Translations under genes and position numbers: made by a program
NCBI GenBank assembly: GCA_033558025.1
Contig: JAUCEF010000010.1
Coordinates: forward strand, 1,637,001-1,701,000
Direction of reading: 5' to 3'
Source: Phytophthora sp. 'mugwort'
Lineage: Eukaryota; Oomycota; Peronosporomycetes; Peronosporales; Peronosporaceae
DNA: 64,000 bases
In this document: one piece after another, positions 63,294 through 64,000 of the stretch
How the letters are laid out: each line of letters starts with the position of its first letter
Position numbering within the stretch: position 1 is the first letter of the stretch
The notes under the pieces: generated by a model
What the model was told of the DNA's origin: nothing
The model's input: only the letters and a program-made list of their open reading frames with translations
The model's database searches: none

Positions 63294-63774
63294 ACGTTCG
63301 ACAACTACACACCCTCCACCACCCACAAACTCGACAATACCACACATATCACCCGTTGACGCTATCACTACGCCCATGTGCCTCTATTGCCCATCGCTGG
63401 CTCTGATCACAGCCTTTAAACTTCTACTCGATCGGTAGTCACCATGTATGGTCCGAGTCAATTGCCAAACCAGCAGCCCAACGTATCGCTTTTGGCTTGT
63501 TTTGCAGGCGTCCAAGGCACACAGGACCGACACTACGTCCCGAGCGAGGCTCGAGACACACCCCGGCTCGAGCGAGTCGACTTTGACTCGGTCGAATGCC
63601 ACCGACAGGAATCGATGCCGAGCCGCAACGGGCCTCCATTGTGTCGGGGTGGACATGGCTCCAGTGACGAAACCGATGCATGGACATGTCAGTGGTATCG
63701 CCGGACTGGCTGGGACGCAGGCGACAGCGCCGCTGCAGCAAAAGTAGGATACGAGGCAAAAAGAGCAAAGGAGA

Positions 63775-63847
63775 TATCAGAGGAGGGGATCGAACCCTCG
63801 ATCTCGAGCGTGTGAAGCTCGCGTCCTAACCACTAGACGACACTGAC
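63775..63847 (-). tRNA. tRNA-Val(CAC), unit 115
   Basis: Gene as in unit 1. Last complete copy. Unit differences: 214G, 324A, 450-451 deleted. Confidence 0.92.
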
Positions 63848-63857
63848 ACGTTCGACA

Positions 63858-64000
63858 ACTACACACCCTCCACCACCCACAAACTCGACAATACCACACA
63901 TATCACCCGTTGACGCTATCACTACGCCCATGTGCCTCTATTGCCCATCGCTGGCTCTGATCACAGCCTTTAAACTTCTACTCGATCGGTAGTCACCATG
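63858..64000. repeat. Partial unit 116, cut by the window edge
   Basis: This equals unit-1 positions 1-143. It ends in mid-spacer, before any of the diagnostic sites and before the tRNA. The array evidently continues to the right. Confidence 0.95.

Larger units (their letters stand above)
1..64000 (-). repeat. Tandem tRNA-Val(CAC) array, ~555-bp unit, 115 complete units plus 143 bp
   Basis: The same sequence recurs head to tail from the first to the last base, always in one orientation. Position 1 is equivalent to position 557, so unit 1 is 1-556. Unit lengths are 556 (commonest), 555 (one C lost from the CCACCACCCAC tract), 554 or 553 (450-451 deleted, with or without the C loss) and 552 (a CTGG lost at about 403-410). 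Units differ at only a few recurrent sites, so pairwise identity is about 99% by eye. Each complete unit has one minus-strand tRNA gene. In the tRNA entries below, unit differences are given as unit-1 coordinates relative to a consensus of 214A, 270C, 275C, 320C, 324G, 392G, 403C, 450-451 TT, 459A, 464G and 543T. The array runs off both ends of the window. Confidence 0.98.

Noticed and set aside
1..64000. CRISPR array
   Set aside because: The repeat unit is about 555 bp and spacers are as conserved as the tRNA. There are no short repeats with unique spacers and no cas genes.
1..64000. 5S rRNA, spliced-leader RNA or snRNA tandem array
   Set aside because: No 5S internal control region, spliced-leader exon, or U6 ACAGAGA-type motif was found on either strand. 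The only RNA gene signature is the tRNA.
1..64000. Assembly artefact producing an artificial array
   Set aside because: Not excluded, but units carry ordered, regionally distinct variants and several kinds of higher-order repeats. A collapsed or looped assembly would more likely give identical units.

Overview
The whole 64-kb window is one head-to-tail tandem array. A unit of about 555 bp (552-556 bp, about 56% G+C) repeats 115 times and is followed by a 143-bp partial unit. Both window edges lie inside the array, so its true length is unknown. I saw no unrelated insertion, transposon, rRNA gene or credible protein gene. Each complete unit carries one 73-nt tRNA gene on the minus strand, read as tRNA-Val with anticodon CAC. 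The cloverleaf is otherwise standard: D stem with one G-U pair, U33, purine 37, TTCGATC T-loop, A73, no intron, no encoded CCA. The acceptor stem has a terminal G1-U72 wobble and a U6-U67 mismatch.

Organism: a eukaryote is likely but cannot be named from this. The tRNA has an A-box-like and a near-perfect B-box internal promoter, lacks an encoded CCA, and is followed 12 nt downstream by a T5 run of the RNA polymerase III terminator type. Long tandem tRNA arrays are known in eukaryotes, for example Xenopus tDNA repeats and the Entamoeba tRNA arrays. The G+C content argues against Entamoeba itself.

Unit layout, using unit 1 (1-556) as ruler and reading the minus strand in the direction of transcription: a G-rich tract (577-565), the tRNA (546-474), the T5 terminator (461-457), a backup T4 (440-437), then about 430 bp of spacer with no recognised gene up to the next unit's G-rich tract. 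Variable sites used as unit fingerprints (unit-1 coordinates, plus-strand base, consensus first): 214 A/G, 270 C/T, 275 C/T, 320 C/A, 324 G/A, 392 G/A, 403 C/T, 450-451 TT/GT/deleted, 459 A/T, 464 G/T, 543 T/C, 549 G/A, and a one-C indel at 575-577.

Regions by fingerprint: 0-10 kb mixes consensus, 270T, 403T and 214G+324A units. 10.6-13.3 kb is a run of 392A+450G+464T units. 13.3-18.9 kb holds a four-unit higher-order repeat that includes terminator-mutant copies. 19-28 kb is rich in 403T and 270T. 28.9-32.8 kb is 392A units with a trimer repeat. 33-42 kb has 214G units, a pair with a 4-bp deletion, and four identical 214G+275T units in a row. 42-46 kb is 270T with 320A. 46-64 kb is a mosaic with a dimer repeat at 50.5-53.9 kb and a four-unit block duplicated 13.3 kb apart. 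The pattern fits unequal crossover plus short gene-conversion tracts acting on a nearly homogeneous array.
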